From positions 87,026-151,025 of the forward strand of contig JAPXRI010000002.1 in NCBI GenBank assembly GCA_033813635.1: DNA of 64,000 nt, given 5' to 3'. This stretch comes from JAPXRI01 sp033813635 (lineage in GTDB: Bacteria > Bacillota > Clostridia > Oscillospirales > QAMX01). Positions 34,577-42,849 of this stretch are shown piece by piece. The position numbers were made by a program, and so were the translations under genes. Within the stretch, counting starts at the first letter, position 1, and each line of letters begins with the position of its first letter. A model generated the notes under the pieces. It ran no database searches. It saw nothing but the letters and a program-made list of their open reading frames with translations, and was not told where the DNA came from.

Positions 34577-35701
34577 CTATTTTACGATAAGCTTTGCGCG
34601 GAGCATCTGGCAGCCGTGCGCCTCTATCGCCGGAGAGCAGTACTGCTCGGAGAATACGCCGAGCTCCTTGTGCTCCCAGAGGTCGCACAGCGAGAGGGAG
34701 ACGCCGCAGGAGTTGTCAAGTCCGAGATCGGCAAACGGCAGGAAAATACGGCGCGTACCGTCGGTGAAGTTGAAAAGGCCGATCGCGAGGTCGCCGTTGT
34801 CCAACAGCTTTACCCATTTCAGGCAGCCTCTGTCGCCGTCCGCTAGATAGGGCTGGCGGCACGCGGGGTCCTGATTGATTGCGATGATCTCGGCGTTTGT
34901 CAGGATTTCCCTCGTCGCCTCGGACATGGAGCGTACGTCGCAGCCGATGATAAGGTTGGAGTTAAGAACCGACCAGAGGGAGAAATGGGTTTTGTACTCG
35001 GTGTCCGTACAGCCGGTTACGGCGACGTTGCCCTTGCCGTACATGCCGACCACCAGCATGTCCATGTCGTTAAAGCAGTTGATCGCGTTGTACGGCTGGA
35101 GCTCGATCTGAGCCTCGGCGAGAGACTTGATCGACTGCCAGGAATCGTTGATATCCCCGGTGGAGCGCCAGGCGTGCGAGCCGGTGGTCTTTATCCAGCT
35201 CTTCGTGTCGTCCGCGCCCCAGCTGCAGGCGTTGAACAGAATCTCACGGCCGCAGTTCGCGAGCGCCGCGCCCATGCGGCGGTAGAGCAGCGGGCCATTC
35301 TGGGACGAGGGCTTGAAGCAGTAGTCGTATTTCAGGTAGTCGACGCCCCATTCGGCGAAGGTGCGGGCATCCGTGAACTCGTGTCCGAAGCTTCCGGCCA
35401 AACCCGCGCAGGTGAAATTACCGGCGCAGGAGTACATGCCGAATTTCAGCCCTTTGGCGTGGACGTAGTCGGCGACCGCCTTCATCCCGTTGGGGAATTT
35501 TTTCGCGTCGGGTATCATGCGTCCGTTTTCGTCGCGCCCGGCCTCGTGCCAGCAGTCGTCGATAACAAGGTAGCGGTAGCCGGCGGCGGCGAGGCCGGTT
35601 TCGACCATCGCGTCCGCGGTCTCATATATCAGTTTTTCGGAGATATCGTTGCCGAAGGTATTCCACGAATTCCAGCCCATCGGCGGTGTTTTCTGAACCA
35701 T
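34577..35701 (-). CDS. Alpha-galactosidase, GH27 family
   Basis: This 374-residue TIM-barrel hydrolase removes terminal alpha-galactosyl residues. It has the GH27 N-terminus TPPMGWNSWNTFG, VIDDCWHE, the nucleophile in YLKYDYC (about residue 130), WRSTGDIND with the acid/base Asp (about 185) and FNDMDMLVVG. There is no signal peptide, so the substrate is imported. GGAGGAG precedes the ATG by 8 bases. It heads the - strand operon with the zinc protein and GH172. Confidence 0.93.
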   Translation of the reverse strand: MVQKTPPMGWNSWNTFGNDISEKLIYETADAMVETGLAAAGYRYLVIDDCWHEAGRDENGRMIPDAKKFPNGMKAVADYVHAKGLKFGMYSCAGNFTCAGLAGSFGHEFTDARTFAEWGVDYLKYDYCFKPSSQNGPLLYRRMGAALANCGREILFNACSWGADDTKSWIKTTGSHAWRSTGDINDSWQSIKSLAEAQIELQPYNAINCFNDMDMLVVGMYGKGNVAVTGCTDTEYKTHFSLWSVLNSNLIIGCDVRSMSEATREILTNAEIIAINQDPACRQPYLADGDRGCLKWVKLLDNGDLAIGLFNFTDGTRRIFLPFADLGLDNSCGVSLSLCDLWEHKELGVFSEQYCSPAIEAHGCQMLRAKLIVK

Positions 35702-35716
35702 CTAAATTGCTCCTCC

Positions 35717-35743
35717 CGGCAATGAGTTTTCGGACCATTGCCG
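35717..35743. repeat. 8-bp inverted repeat in the GH27 5' UTR
   Basis: CGGCAATG (35717-35724) and CATTGCCG (35736-35743) flank an 11-base loop just upstream of the GH27 ribosome binding site and downstream of TATACT on the - strand. Either a repressor operator or an mRNA hairpin. Confidence 0.45.
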
Positions 35744-35886
35744 CTAAAAACTTTTATATAAGTATAGCACAGATTGCCGAAGATAGAAACAAGTCCGCAG
35801 CAAAAAAATGGTGCGCCGCATTCCGAATCCGGCCGTGTTTTTACAGAACAATAACAGCGACAATATATAATACCGGAGAAGCAAAA

Positions 35887-37326
35887 ATAAAAAGGCATAA
35901 AAAGGGGTTAAGCGCCGCGGGGCTTACGATGATGGCGCTGGGCACGGTTATCGGGGGTTCGTTTTTTCTCGGTTCGGCCTTCGCGGTCAACGCGGCGGGG
36001 CCGTCGGTTCTGATCTGTTTTGCCGCAGGCGGCGTCATCGTCAACTTCATTCTGCTCGCGCTGTCGGAAATGACCGTGGCCAGTCCGGAGCCGGGGTCGT
36101 TCCGGTCGTTCTCAGCGAAGGTCTTCGGACAGGGGACGGGTTTTGTCGTCGGCTGGGTCTACTGGACAGGCATGGTGCTCGCGATGTCGAGCGAGGCGGC
36201 TGCGATATCACTTTTAATACGAAACTGGGCGCCGGGTATCCCGATCGCGCTGCTCGGGAGCGGGGTCATCGCCGCCGCGGCGTTTTTAAACCTGCTTGGC
36301 ACGACCAAACTGAGCGGGATTGAGAGCGGCCTCGCGGTAATCAAGCTTCTGGCGATCGTCTCGTTTATTGTCATCGCCCTATTGCTGATTGCCGGCCTTG
36401 TGCCGGGAAGGGCGGCGACCGGCGCGGGCGCGCTTCTCAGTGAGCCGTTTATGCCGTCGGGGATCAGGGGGCTATCCGGGAGCATGCTGACCGTGCTTTA
36501 CACCTACGCGGGGTTTGAGATTATCGGGCTCGCCTCTTCCGAGGCCGAAAACCCGCGAAAGACCGTTCCGAAGGCGATCAGATACACGGTTGTCAGCCTG
36601 GTGGCGCTGTATGTCGCCTATATCGCGGCGCTTTTGCCGCTGATTCCTACGGCGGAGGTCAGTGAAAACGTGAGCCCGATCGTCGCGGCGCTGAACGCCC
36701 ACGGCTTTGCCTGGGCAGGCGGCGCTCTGAACGCGGTGCTGATTTCGGCGATTTTTTCGACGATGCTTGCGGCGATGTTCGGAATCGGCAGAATGATGCG
36801 CTCCCTCGCGGACGAGGGCCTTGCGCCGGCATGGCTCAGGGACAGGGGGGATATCCCCTATAAGGGGATCCTCGCGTCCGGCGCCGCGATGCTTGCCTCG
36901 CTGGGAGCAGGGCTGCTTTTTCCGAGATTCTACCTGTTTCTGATAAGCTCAAGCGGTTTTACGATACTGTTTTCCTATGGGGTAATCGTGGCGACGCAGA
37001 TCAGATTCCGAAAGAAAAACGGCTGCCCGCCGGACGGCAGATGTCAGATCTGGGGATTCCCGTATACCTCCTATCTGACGCTGCTGTTCATCATCGCGTC
37101 GATCGCCGGTATGCCGTTTGTACCCGGGCAGGCGTCCGGACTGATCGCGGGCTGCGCGGTCGTCGTTTTTTTCTCGCTGGTCTACCTCGGAGTGAAATAC
37201 ACCGGACGCGGGCCGAAGCTCCTGTACGGCAAAAGGGCGGCCTTTTCCGCGGAGATATCCGAAGAAACGGCCGTAAGGCTGTCCAAGAACTCCGAAGAAA
37301 AGACCGGGGACGACAGGAAGAAATGA
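35887..37326 (+). CDS. APC-superfamily amino acid permease
   Basis: This is an about 480-residue, 12-helix transporter. TMMALGTVIGGSFFLGSAF is the APC helix-1 unwound segment, GLASSEAENPRKTVPKAI is the conserved loop after helix 6, and a C-terminal cytoplasmic tail follows. The substrate is unknown. The frame is open from ATG 35686, but that point lies inside the GH27 gene, and the first 67 residues look unlike protein. GGAG (35875-35878) lies 8 bases before an ATA codon at 35887, giving IKRHKKGLSAAG as N-terminus. I take ATA as the start, tentatively. Confidence 0.8.
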   Translation: MKRHKKGLSAAGLTMMALGTVIGGSFFLGSAFAVNAAGPSVLICFAAGGVIVNFILLALSEMTVASPEPGSFRSFSAKVFGQGTGFVVGWVYWTGMVLAMSSEAAAISLLIRNWAPGIPIALLGSGVIAAAAFLNLLGTTKLSGIESGLAVIKLLAIVSFIVIALLLIAGLVPGRAATGAGALLSEPFMPSGIRGLSGSMLTVLYTYAGFEIIGLASSEAENPRKTVPKAIRYTVVSLVALYVAYIAALLPLIPTAEVSENVSPIVAALNAHGFAWAGGALNAVLISAIFSTMLAAMFGIGRMMRSLADEGLAPAWLRDRGDIPYKGILASGAAMLASLGAGLLFPRFYLFLISSSGFTILFSYGVIVATQIRFRKKNGCPPDGRCQIWGFPYTSYLTLLFIIASIAGMPFVPGQASGLIAGCAVVVFFSLVYLGVKYTGRGPKLLYGKRAAFSAEISEETAVRLSKNSEEKTGDDRKK

Positions 37327-37328
37327 GC

Positions 37329-37943
37329 TTATCTTGCCAGAATTTTTCCTGTGACGAGCTTTGAAATAAAGTACTGAAAAACGAGCAGCGCGGCCCCGCC
37401 GCCGACAATCAGCGCCCAAATCATGCCGAGGGTAACGTCGAATGGCAGACCGAGCATCCCTTTTACCTGGGAGCAGATAGTGCTGTCCGACAGCGCGAGG
37501 ACGGCGGAACAGACGCAGAGGAGGAATAATGCCGCGGCCGAGAACCAAATCATCCGCCCGGCGGTTTTCGGCCCGTTTTCGCCCGGTGAAAACCGCAGCT
37601 TTCGCGCCACGATGTAGCTCCAGAGAATGCCGACGAAAACGTTGAAAACGGGAAGGCCCATAAAAAAGCCGTAGACTAAAACGTCGTAAAACACCTCGAG
37701 CACCACAAGAACGGGCAGCGAGAGCGAATAAAGCCGCTTAAGGTGTCTGCGAAGAAGCGTCAGGTCAAGCAGCAGGCCAAGGACAAGTCCTGCCGCGGCG
37801 AGAGTGTAGATCAGCGCCGGGTCGTCGGTAAACGGCAGGCTGCCCCACCATAAAAGCAGCATCAGGGAAACGGGAGCAAGCGTTCCGAGAACGGCGACGG
37901 AGAGGAGCCCGTCAAAGCGTCTCACAGCGTCTCTTTCAATCAT
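37329..37943 (-). CDS. Six-helix membrane protein of unknown function
   Basis: This 204-residue protein has about six hydrophobic helices, arranged in pairs, and no recognised motif. Its start overlaps the end of the UDP-sugar pyrophosphorylase-like gene by 8 bases, so the two are cotranscribed. It ends 2 bases from the stop of the convergent APC permease. Confidence 0.65.
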   Translation of the reverse strand: MIERDAVRRFDGLLSVAVLGTLAPVSLMLLLWWGSLPFTDDPALIYTLAAAGLVLGLLLDLTLLRRHLKRLYSLSLPVLVVLEVFYDVLVYGFFMGLPVFNVFVGILWSYIVARKLRFSPGENGPKTAGRMIWFSAAALFLLCVCSAVLALSDSTICSQVKGMLGLPFDVTLGMIWALIVGGGAALLVFQYFISKLVTGKILAR

Positions 37944-39156
37944 GGTATATTCTCCTGTACAGCGCGAGCGCCGTCCGCGGACTGTCTTCGCCCTCGCTGT
38001 TTTTTACCGGAGCGAATTCCTGTTCGCGGTCCACGCGCAGTATCGCCATGCAGTCGAGATACGCAAACGCGTCGAAGATAAACGCCTCGAACTTCCAGGC
38101 GTTCGGCATCTCGGGCACAACGGTTTCGCCGGAGGCGTTGACAAACGGCGCTTTTTTAAACGCCGCGTGGTAGGGGAGTCCACGGTTGCAGACAGCCTTC
38201 AGCGCTTCGGTTTTGATAATATGGGCGACGATGTTGGAGTCCCCGTACAGCAGGTTCCCGTCGGAATCGGTGGCGCAGCGCAGCTCGGCCGGGAGCTCCG
38301 TGTATTCGATCGTGCCAGGGCGGCCGTTGATTTTACAGAAAACGCCGACCTTTTCGTCCGGGCTGCGTTTAAGGACCGACTTGCTGGCGCAGGGGAGGCC
38401 GGAGTCCGCGGCAAAGCCTAAAAAGACGGGGTCGCAGAGCCTGACCAGCGCGTTGTCGATCCCGCAGAAGAAGACATATTCGATCCCGCGGCTTTCGATG
38501 TCCGAGAGCGCGCCCGAGGAGACAAGCGCCTTAAAGACGCCGCCGTTGCCGTCCGGGCCGGAGGCTATCTTCCCGGGCGCCGAGAGGAGAATTTTTCCGC
38601 TTGTGTCCAGCATCGGGAGCATCCCCTGCGTGAAAAAGAAAAGGTTCTCCGTCGGGTAGCCGAAATTGCCGTTTCGTCTGAAAAAGGTCCGCGTGTCGCC
38701 GTTGTTTTCCTCGCTCGTCATTATGTACCAGGGGATCGACGAACCGGTCCGGGAGGCGAGTGCGAGAAGCCTTTCGGCCTGCAGCGCGAACAGCGATTTG
38801 CCTATGCCGATGTCAAAGCAGCCCTTGGGGCCGCTGTAGCCGAGCCGCGTACCCTGGCCTCCGGCCATTGTAACGGCGGCGCATTTTCCGTTTTTAATCA
38901 GCTCAAGGCCGCGCCGGGTAAACGCGTCTTTGTCGCCGGCGGACAACGCGGAGAGCGCCATGGCCTCCGCCGGCTCGATTTTACCCTTGCCGGCCGAAGG
39001 GCCTTTTTTCGTCAACTCGTAGAGCTCGGCGAGGAGCGCGAAGTCAATTTTGGCAAGGCTCTCCGTATAAGCGGCTCGATCGTTCTCCGGGAGACCGTCG
39101 AGCCCGAAAAGAAGCTGATTCTGGGCATATTTATTGAGCAGAGCGTTAATATCCAA
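37936..39156 (-). CDS. UDPGP-type (UAP1/UGP2-like) nucleotidyltransferase
   Basis: This about 406-residue protein has the eukaryote-type UDP-sugar pyrophosphorylase signature MAGGQGTRLGYSGPKG at about residue 95 and KSLFALQAERL after it. FFCGIDNALVRLCDP carries the metal-binding Asp region. It likely makes UDP-GlcNAc or UDP-glucose from UTP and sugar-1-phosphate. I start at TTG 39156, 9 bases after AAAGGACGG; the frame opens at 39273 but that part lies upstream of a TATAAT at about 39210. Confidence 0.85.
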   Translation of the reverse strand: MDINALLNKYAQNQLLFGLDGLPENDRAAYTESLAKIDFALLAELYELTKKGPSAGKGKIEPAEAMALSALSAGDKDAFTRRGLELIKNGKCAAVTMAGGQGTRLGYSGPKGCFDIGIGKSLFALQAERLLALASRTGSSIPWYIMTSEENNGDTRTFFRRNGNFGYPTENLFFFTQGMLPMLDTSGKILLSAPGKIASGPDGNGGVFKALVSSGALSDIESRGIEYVFFCGIDNALVRLCDPVFLGFAADSGLPCASKSVLKRSPDEKVGVFCKINGRPGTIEYTELPAELRCATDSDGNLLYGDSNIVAHIIKTEALKAVCNRGLPYHAAFKKAPFVNASGETVVPEMPNAWKFEAFIFDAFAYLDCMAILRVDREQEFAPVKNSEGEDSPRTALALYRRIYHD

Positions 39157-39238
39157 TTTCAAATACCGTCCTTTGATGATACTTCCGATTATACTTCCAG
39201 TATTATACCATAAAAGAAGCTCACTTGGGAGAGTGTGT

Positions 39239-39529
39239 TTAGCTCTGGCCAAACAGAGTGTCAAGCTCCGCATGAATTACGGGCTGGAATTGCTCCGCGG
39301 CAGTACGAGGCGTCATCGTACCGTCGGATACGTTTGCGCAGATGTATTTTACAGTATCAGACACATCGCCGCTGCAATTTGCAAGGCTCAATGTACTGTA
39401 AGGTAAAAGATATTCTGTGAGAATTCGGTATTAGTCATTGTCCTCAACGAATAAATCTAAATCGTTTTTCAGGTATTTGTAATACTCATTTTCTGCTTGA
39501 AGTTTTCTGCAAAAGACTAACCCATAACG
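39239..39529 (-). pseudogene. Remnant of an extracellular solute-binding protein
   Basis: One - strand frame of 97 codons reads, after a stop, RYGLVFCRKLQAENEYY, then an in-frame TAA at 39433-39431. It continues to a tail with RTAAEQFQPVIHAELDTLFG before its final stop at 39241-39239. The tail resembles the C-terminus of sugar ABC solute-binding proteins. The N-terminal three quarters are missing. A - strand promoter-like sequence (39561-39532) points at it. Confidence 0.5.
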
Positions 39530-39531
39530 CT

Positions 39532-39561
39532 ATTTTAGCATGATTGTATATTTTTTGTCAA
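39532..39561 (-). promoter_or_regulatory. Promoter-like sequence facing the solute-binding protein remnant
   Basis: TTGACA (39561-39556), 18-base spacer, TAAAAT (39537-39532). It is divergent from the T-box promoter 33 bases away. Confidence 0.5.
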
Positions 39562-39593
39562 TAAATTAAAAATAAAATTATCGCGCCGGGCTA

Positions 39594-39622
39594 TTGACAA
39601 AATCTTTTTTATCGGTTATAAT
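39594..39622 (+). promoter_or_regulatory. Consensus promoter of the trp transporter operon
   Basis: TTGACA (39594-39599), 17-base spacer, TATAAT (39617-39622): perfect sigma-A consensus. Confidence 0.92.
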
Positions 39623-39635
39623 CTGCCCATATCTG

Positions 39636-39914
39636 AAAAGCCAGAAACCTGTGATTAAGACGAGTATCTGTCGGAGGGTATCTTCAGAGAGCCGCAAAGC
39701 GGTGTGATTGCGGCGATACGACGGCAGCGAATGGACTTATGAGGGCGAACCGAGCCGGGACACCGGTTAGGGGAGACGGGGGCCGACCGTTACGGCGGCA
39801 GGCGTATGTTTGTACGCCGGGAATGAGTGCGTCCGCAGCTTTGCGGGCGAATCAGGGTGGTATCGCAGAAGCAGAGCTTTTGTCCCTAAATTTTGGGGCA
39901 AAAGCTTTTTTTAT
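39636..39914 (+). promoter_or_regulatory. T-box leader, Trp specifier
   Basis: The leader has stem I with CAGAGAGCCGC and GGTGTGAT, a specifier loop reading GAA-TGG-ACT (about 39728-39736, codon UGG for Trp), and the T-box sequence AGGGTGGTATCGC (39854-39866). An intrinsic terminator follows (arms at 39875-39884 and 39896-39906, T run 39906-39912). Uncharged tRNA-Trp would favour the antiterminator and turn on the transporter downstream. The tRNA acceptor-pairing bases are UGGU. Confidence 0.92.
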
Positions 39915-40019
39915 TGCAAGGGGGAAAGCCGCATGGAACTGATAAGGCTGAACAGCCGATGGCGCGGAGAAATTGCGCGGTTCCGGAGAAAATTATGAAA
40001 AATGAAAGAGGTAAATAAA

Positions 40020-41003
40020 ATGAAAAAAACAACAAAGATAGCGTTGATAATAGCCTGTCTCGCGGTGGCCGCGGCGATGTTTGCAGGCTGCTCCGAGAAC
40101 AAGACCCTTAAGGTGGGCATCATCCAGTTTGCGACGCACCCGTCGCTTGACGACTGCTACAACGGGCTTATCGCCGGGCTCGAGGCAGCCGGCTATACGG
40201 ACAGGGACAACATCAAGATTGATTATCAGAACGCGCAGGCCAGCTCCGAGACGTCGGATCAGATTGCCAAGAATATGGCGGCGAACGGCTACGACGTCAT
40301 CGTCGGCATCGCGACGTCCTCGGCGGTCAGCGCGTTCTCCGCGGCGAGGGACGACAATATCCCGGTGGTGTTCTGCGCGGTTTCGGACCCGGTAGCGGCG
40401 CAGCTTGTCCAAAGCCTCGACATGCCGGGCGGTAACTGCACGGGCACTTCGGATAAGCTGAATATAGAAGGCCAGCTGAAAATGATCCGTGCGATGCAGC
40501 CGGAGGCGAAGAAGATCGGCATCCTCTATACCACCAGTGAGGCAAATTCCGTGTCCCATCTCGAAACTATAAAAGAACTCGCGCCTGTCTACGGCTTTGA
40601 AATCGTCGCGACCGGCGTCAACTCCGCTTCCGACATACCGCAGGCGGCCGCGAGCCTGGTGGCGAAGGTCGACTGCGTCAACAATTTTACGGACAACAAT
40701 GTCGTCGACAACCTGCAGGTGCTGCTAAGCGCGGCGAACGACGCCGGCATACCGGTTTACGGCTCGGAGATACAGCAGGTTAAAAACGGCTGCCTCGCCT
40801 CGGAGACGATCGACTACGTCAACCTCGGAGAGGTGACGGGCACGATGGTTGCGAAAATCTTAAACGGTGAAAATGCCTCCGACATTCCGGTCGGTGTGAT
40901 CTCCCAGAGTTATCCGGTTATAAACACCGACGTCGCGGAGAAGTTCAACATCACGATACCGGACGCATACGCGTCTGCGGAGCGCGTGGCCACGGCGAAA
41001 TAA
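40020..41003 (+). CDS. trpX: Tryptophan ABC transporter, substrate-binding lipoprotein
   Basis: This about 327-residue lipoprotein has a signal peptide with lipobox AGC (Cys 23) and then the ABC_sub_bind fold (KVGIIQFATHPSLDDCYNGL; ATSSAVSAFSAARDDNIPVVF). The family carries aromatic or other amino acids; the Trp T-box upstream points to tryptophan. ATG 40020 follows GAGG by 8 bases. First gene of the three-gene transporter. Confidence 0.88.
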   Translation: MKKTTKIALIIACLAVAAAMFAGCSENKTLKVGIIQFATHPSLDDCYNGLIAGLEAAGYTDRDNIKIDYQNAQASSETSDQIAKNMAANGYDVIVGIATSSAVSAFSAARDDNIPVVFCAVSDPVAAQLVQSLDMPGGNCTGTSDKLNIEGQLKMIRAMQPEAKKIGILYTTSEANSVSHLETIKELAPVYGFEIVATGVNSASDIPQAAASLVAKVDCVNNFTDNNVVDNLQVLLSAANDAGIPVYGSEIQQVKNGCLASETIDYVNLGEVTGTMVAKILNGENASDIPVGVISQSYPVINTDVAEKFNITIPDAYASAERVATAK

Positions 41004-41029
41004 GAATTTTTACAGGGAAGCGTATTTTA

Positions 41030-41959
41030 ATGGTTTTTGTCAATATTCTTAAGTCGATACTGGAGGACGGCTTTGTCTACGCGATTCTCGCCCTCGGAGT
41101 GTATATCTCGTACAGTATTCTGGACTTTCCGGACCTGTCGGTCGACGGTACGATGCCGCTCGGCGCGGTGATTACGGGAGTACTGATACTCAAAGGCGTG
41201 AATCCGTGGCTTGGCTGCGCGGTCTCGTTTCTGGCCGGGGTCGGCGCTGGCACCGTCACTGGTATCCTGAATGTCAAGCTGAAAATACGCCCCCTGCTCT
41301 GCGGCATCCTGACGATGACCGCGCTTCTGTCAATCAATCTTGTGATCTGTCTCAGCGGGACGGACGGGGCCTCGATTGTCTCGTTTTTCACAAAGCCGAC
41401 AATTTTCAGCGCTTACCCCGCGGCATTCCTGCCGCAGAGAATCGGCGGCGTGAACGCGCGCGATTTAATCGTAGTGTTCCTCCTTGTCGTTGTCTGCAAG
41501 CTCCTGCTCGATTTGTATCTGAAAACGAAGTCCGGGCTGCTGCTCCGCGCGGCGGGGAACAACGAGCAGTACGCGGTACTGCTCGCGCGGGACCCCGGCA
41601 GGTCGAAAATCCTCGGCCTTGCGATCGGCAACGGCTTCGCGGCGCTCTCCGGCGCGGTCATCGCGCAGGGCAAGGGCTCGGCGGACCTGAACATGGGCAC
41701 CGGTATGGTGGTTCTGGGGCTCGCGTCGGTCATCATCGGTCTCAGCGTGTTCAAAAAGGTCGCATTTATCAACGCGACGACGAAGGTTATTCTCGGATCG
41801 ATTCTCTACAAGGCCTGCCTTCAGATCGCCCTTACAATCGGGCTCCCGACCAACTATTTAAAGCTGCTGATGGCGTCGCTGTTCACCGTTGCGCTGGTTT
41901 TAAGCGGCAGGCTCGGCGGCGATAAGGCGAGAGCGAAAGGGCGGATGCTGAAATGCTGA
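41030..41959 (+). CDS. trpY: Tryptophan ABC transporter, permease
   Basis: This 309-residue membrane protein has about eight helices, of the BPD_transp_2 type (LGVYISYSILDFPDLSVDG; GAGTVTGILNVKLKIRPLLCGI). It forms the translocation path for the substrate delivered by the lipoprotein. Its last codons overlap the ATPase start by 7 bases. Confidence 0.88.
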   Translation: MVFVNILKSILEDGFVYAILALGVYISYSILDFPDLSVDGTMPLGAVITGVLILKGVNPWLGCAVSFLAGVGAGTVTGILNVKLKIRPLLCGILTMTALLSINLVICLSGTDGASIVSFFTKPTIFSAYPAAFLPQRIGGVNARDLIVVFLLVVVCKLLLDLYLKTKSGLLLRAAGNNEQYAVLLARDPGRSKILGLAIGNGFAALSGAVIAQGKGSADLNMGTGMVVLGLASVIIGLSVFKKVAFINATTKVILGSILYKACLQIALTIGLPTNYLKLLMASLFTVALVLSGRLGGDKARAKGRMLKC

Positions 41960-42726
41960 GACTTGAAAAAATAAGGAAGGTGTTCAACGAGCGCACCGTC
42001 GACGAGACCGTGGTTTTTGACGAGTTCGATTTTGAGGTTGAGAAGGGTGATTTTGTCTCGGTGATCGGTTCGAACGGCTCGGGCAAAACGACGCTATTAA
42101 ACCTGATCTGCGGCTCCGTCCGGCCGGAGAGCGGCAGAATTCTGTTCGGTGGAGAGGACATCACGTCGCTCGAGGAGTACAAACGGGCTAGATTCATCGG
42201 CAGGGTGTTTCAGGACCCGAAGACGGGCACCTGTTCGAACCTGACAATCCTTGAGAATGTGGCCCTGGCCGACAATAAAAACAGGGCCTACGGCCTCGGC
42301 GCAGGCGTAAATAAAAAAAAGATAGACTACTACCGGTCCCTTTTGGAGAATTGCGGGCTTGGGCTTGAAAACAGGCTCGGCACTCCGGCGGGCGCGCTCA
42401 GCGGGGGGCAGCGGCAGGCGCTGGCGATGGTGATCGCCGGCATGACGGATATCTCACTTCTGATCCTCGACGAACACACCGCCGCCCTCGACCCGAAGTC
42501 CTCCGAGACCATCATGCGCCTGACGGACCGCCTCGTCAGGGAAAAGGGCATTACAACGCTGATGGTCACGCACAATTTAAAATACGCGGTCTCCTACGGG
42601 AACAGACTCGTGATGATGCACGCCGGGCAATGCGTTCTCGACCTTAAAGGCGATGATAAGAAAAACGCGAAGGTCGAGGAGCTGCTTTCGAAATTCAACG
42701 AAATCAGCATCGAGACCGGCAACTGA
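41953..42726 (+). CDS. trpZ: Tryptophan ABC transporter, ATP-binding protein
   Basis: This 257-residue ABC ATPase has Walker A GSNGSGKTTLLN (about residue 38), the Q-loop, signature LSGGQRQALAM, Walker B LLILDEH and the switch His in MVTHN. It energises the permease. The operon ends with the terminator at 42733-42767. Confidence 0.92.
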   Translation: MLRLEKIRKVFNERTVDETVVFDEFDFEVEKGDFVSVIGSNGSGKTTLLNLICGSVRPESGRILFGGEDITSLEEYKRARFIGRVFQDPKTGTCSNLTILENVALADNKNRAYGLGAGVNKKKIDYYRSLLENCGLGLENRLGTPAGALSGGQRQALAMVIAGMTDISLLILDEHTAALDPKSSETIMRLTDRLVREKGITTLMVTHNLKYAVSYGNRLVMMHAGQCVLDLKGDDKKNAKVEELLSKFNEISIETGN

Positions 42727-42732
42727 GATAAA

Positions 42733-42767
42733 AAAATCCCTCCGGGTTATCGCGGAGGATTTTTTTA
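42733..42767 (+). terminator. Terminator of the trp transporter operon
   Basis: AATCC/TCCG pairs with CGGAGGATT and is followed by seven T. Confidence 0.85.
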
Positions 42768-42849
42768 TTGACTTTTATATGGGCAATGGCTTAAAGTATC
42801 TGGTGAAAGCGCGAAAGCTTTATCACATCATGGCCAAATGGTGATTATT

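Noticed and set aside
39739..39942. Small + strand frame in the trp leader
   Set aside because: It lies inside the T-box structure and spans the terminator.
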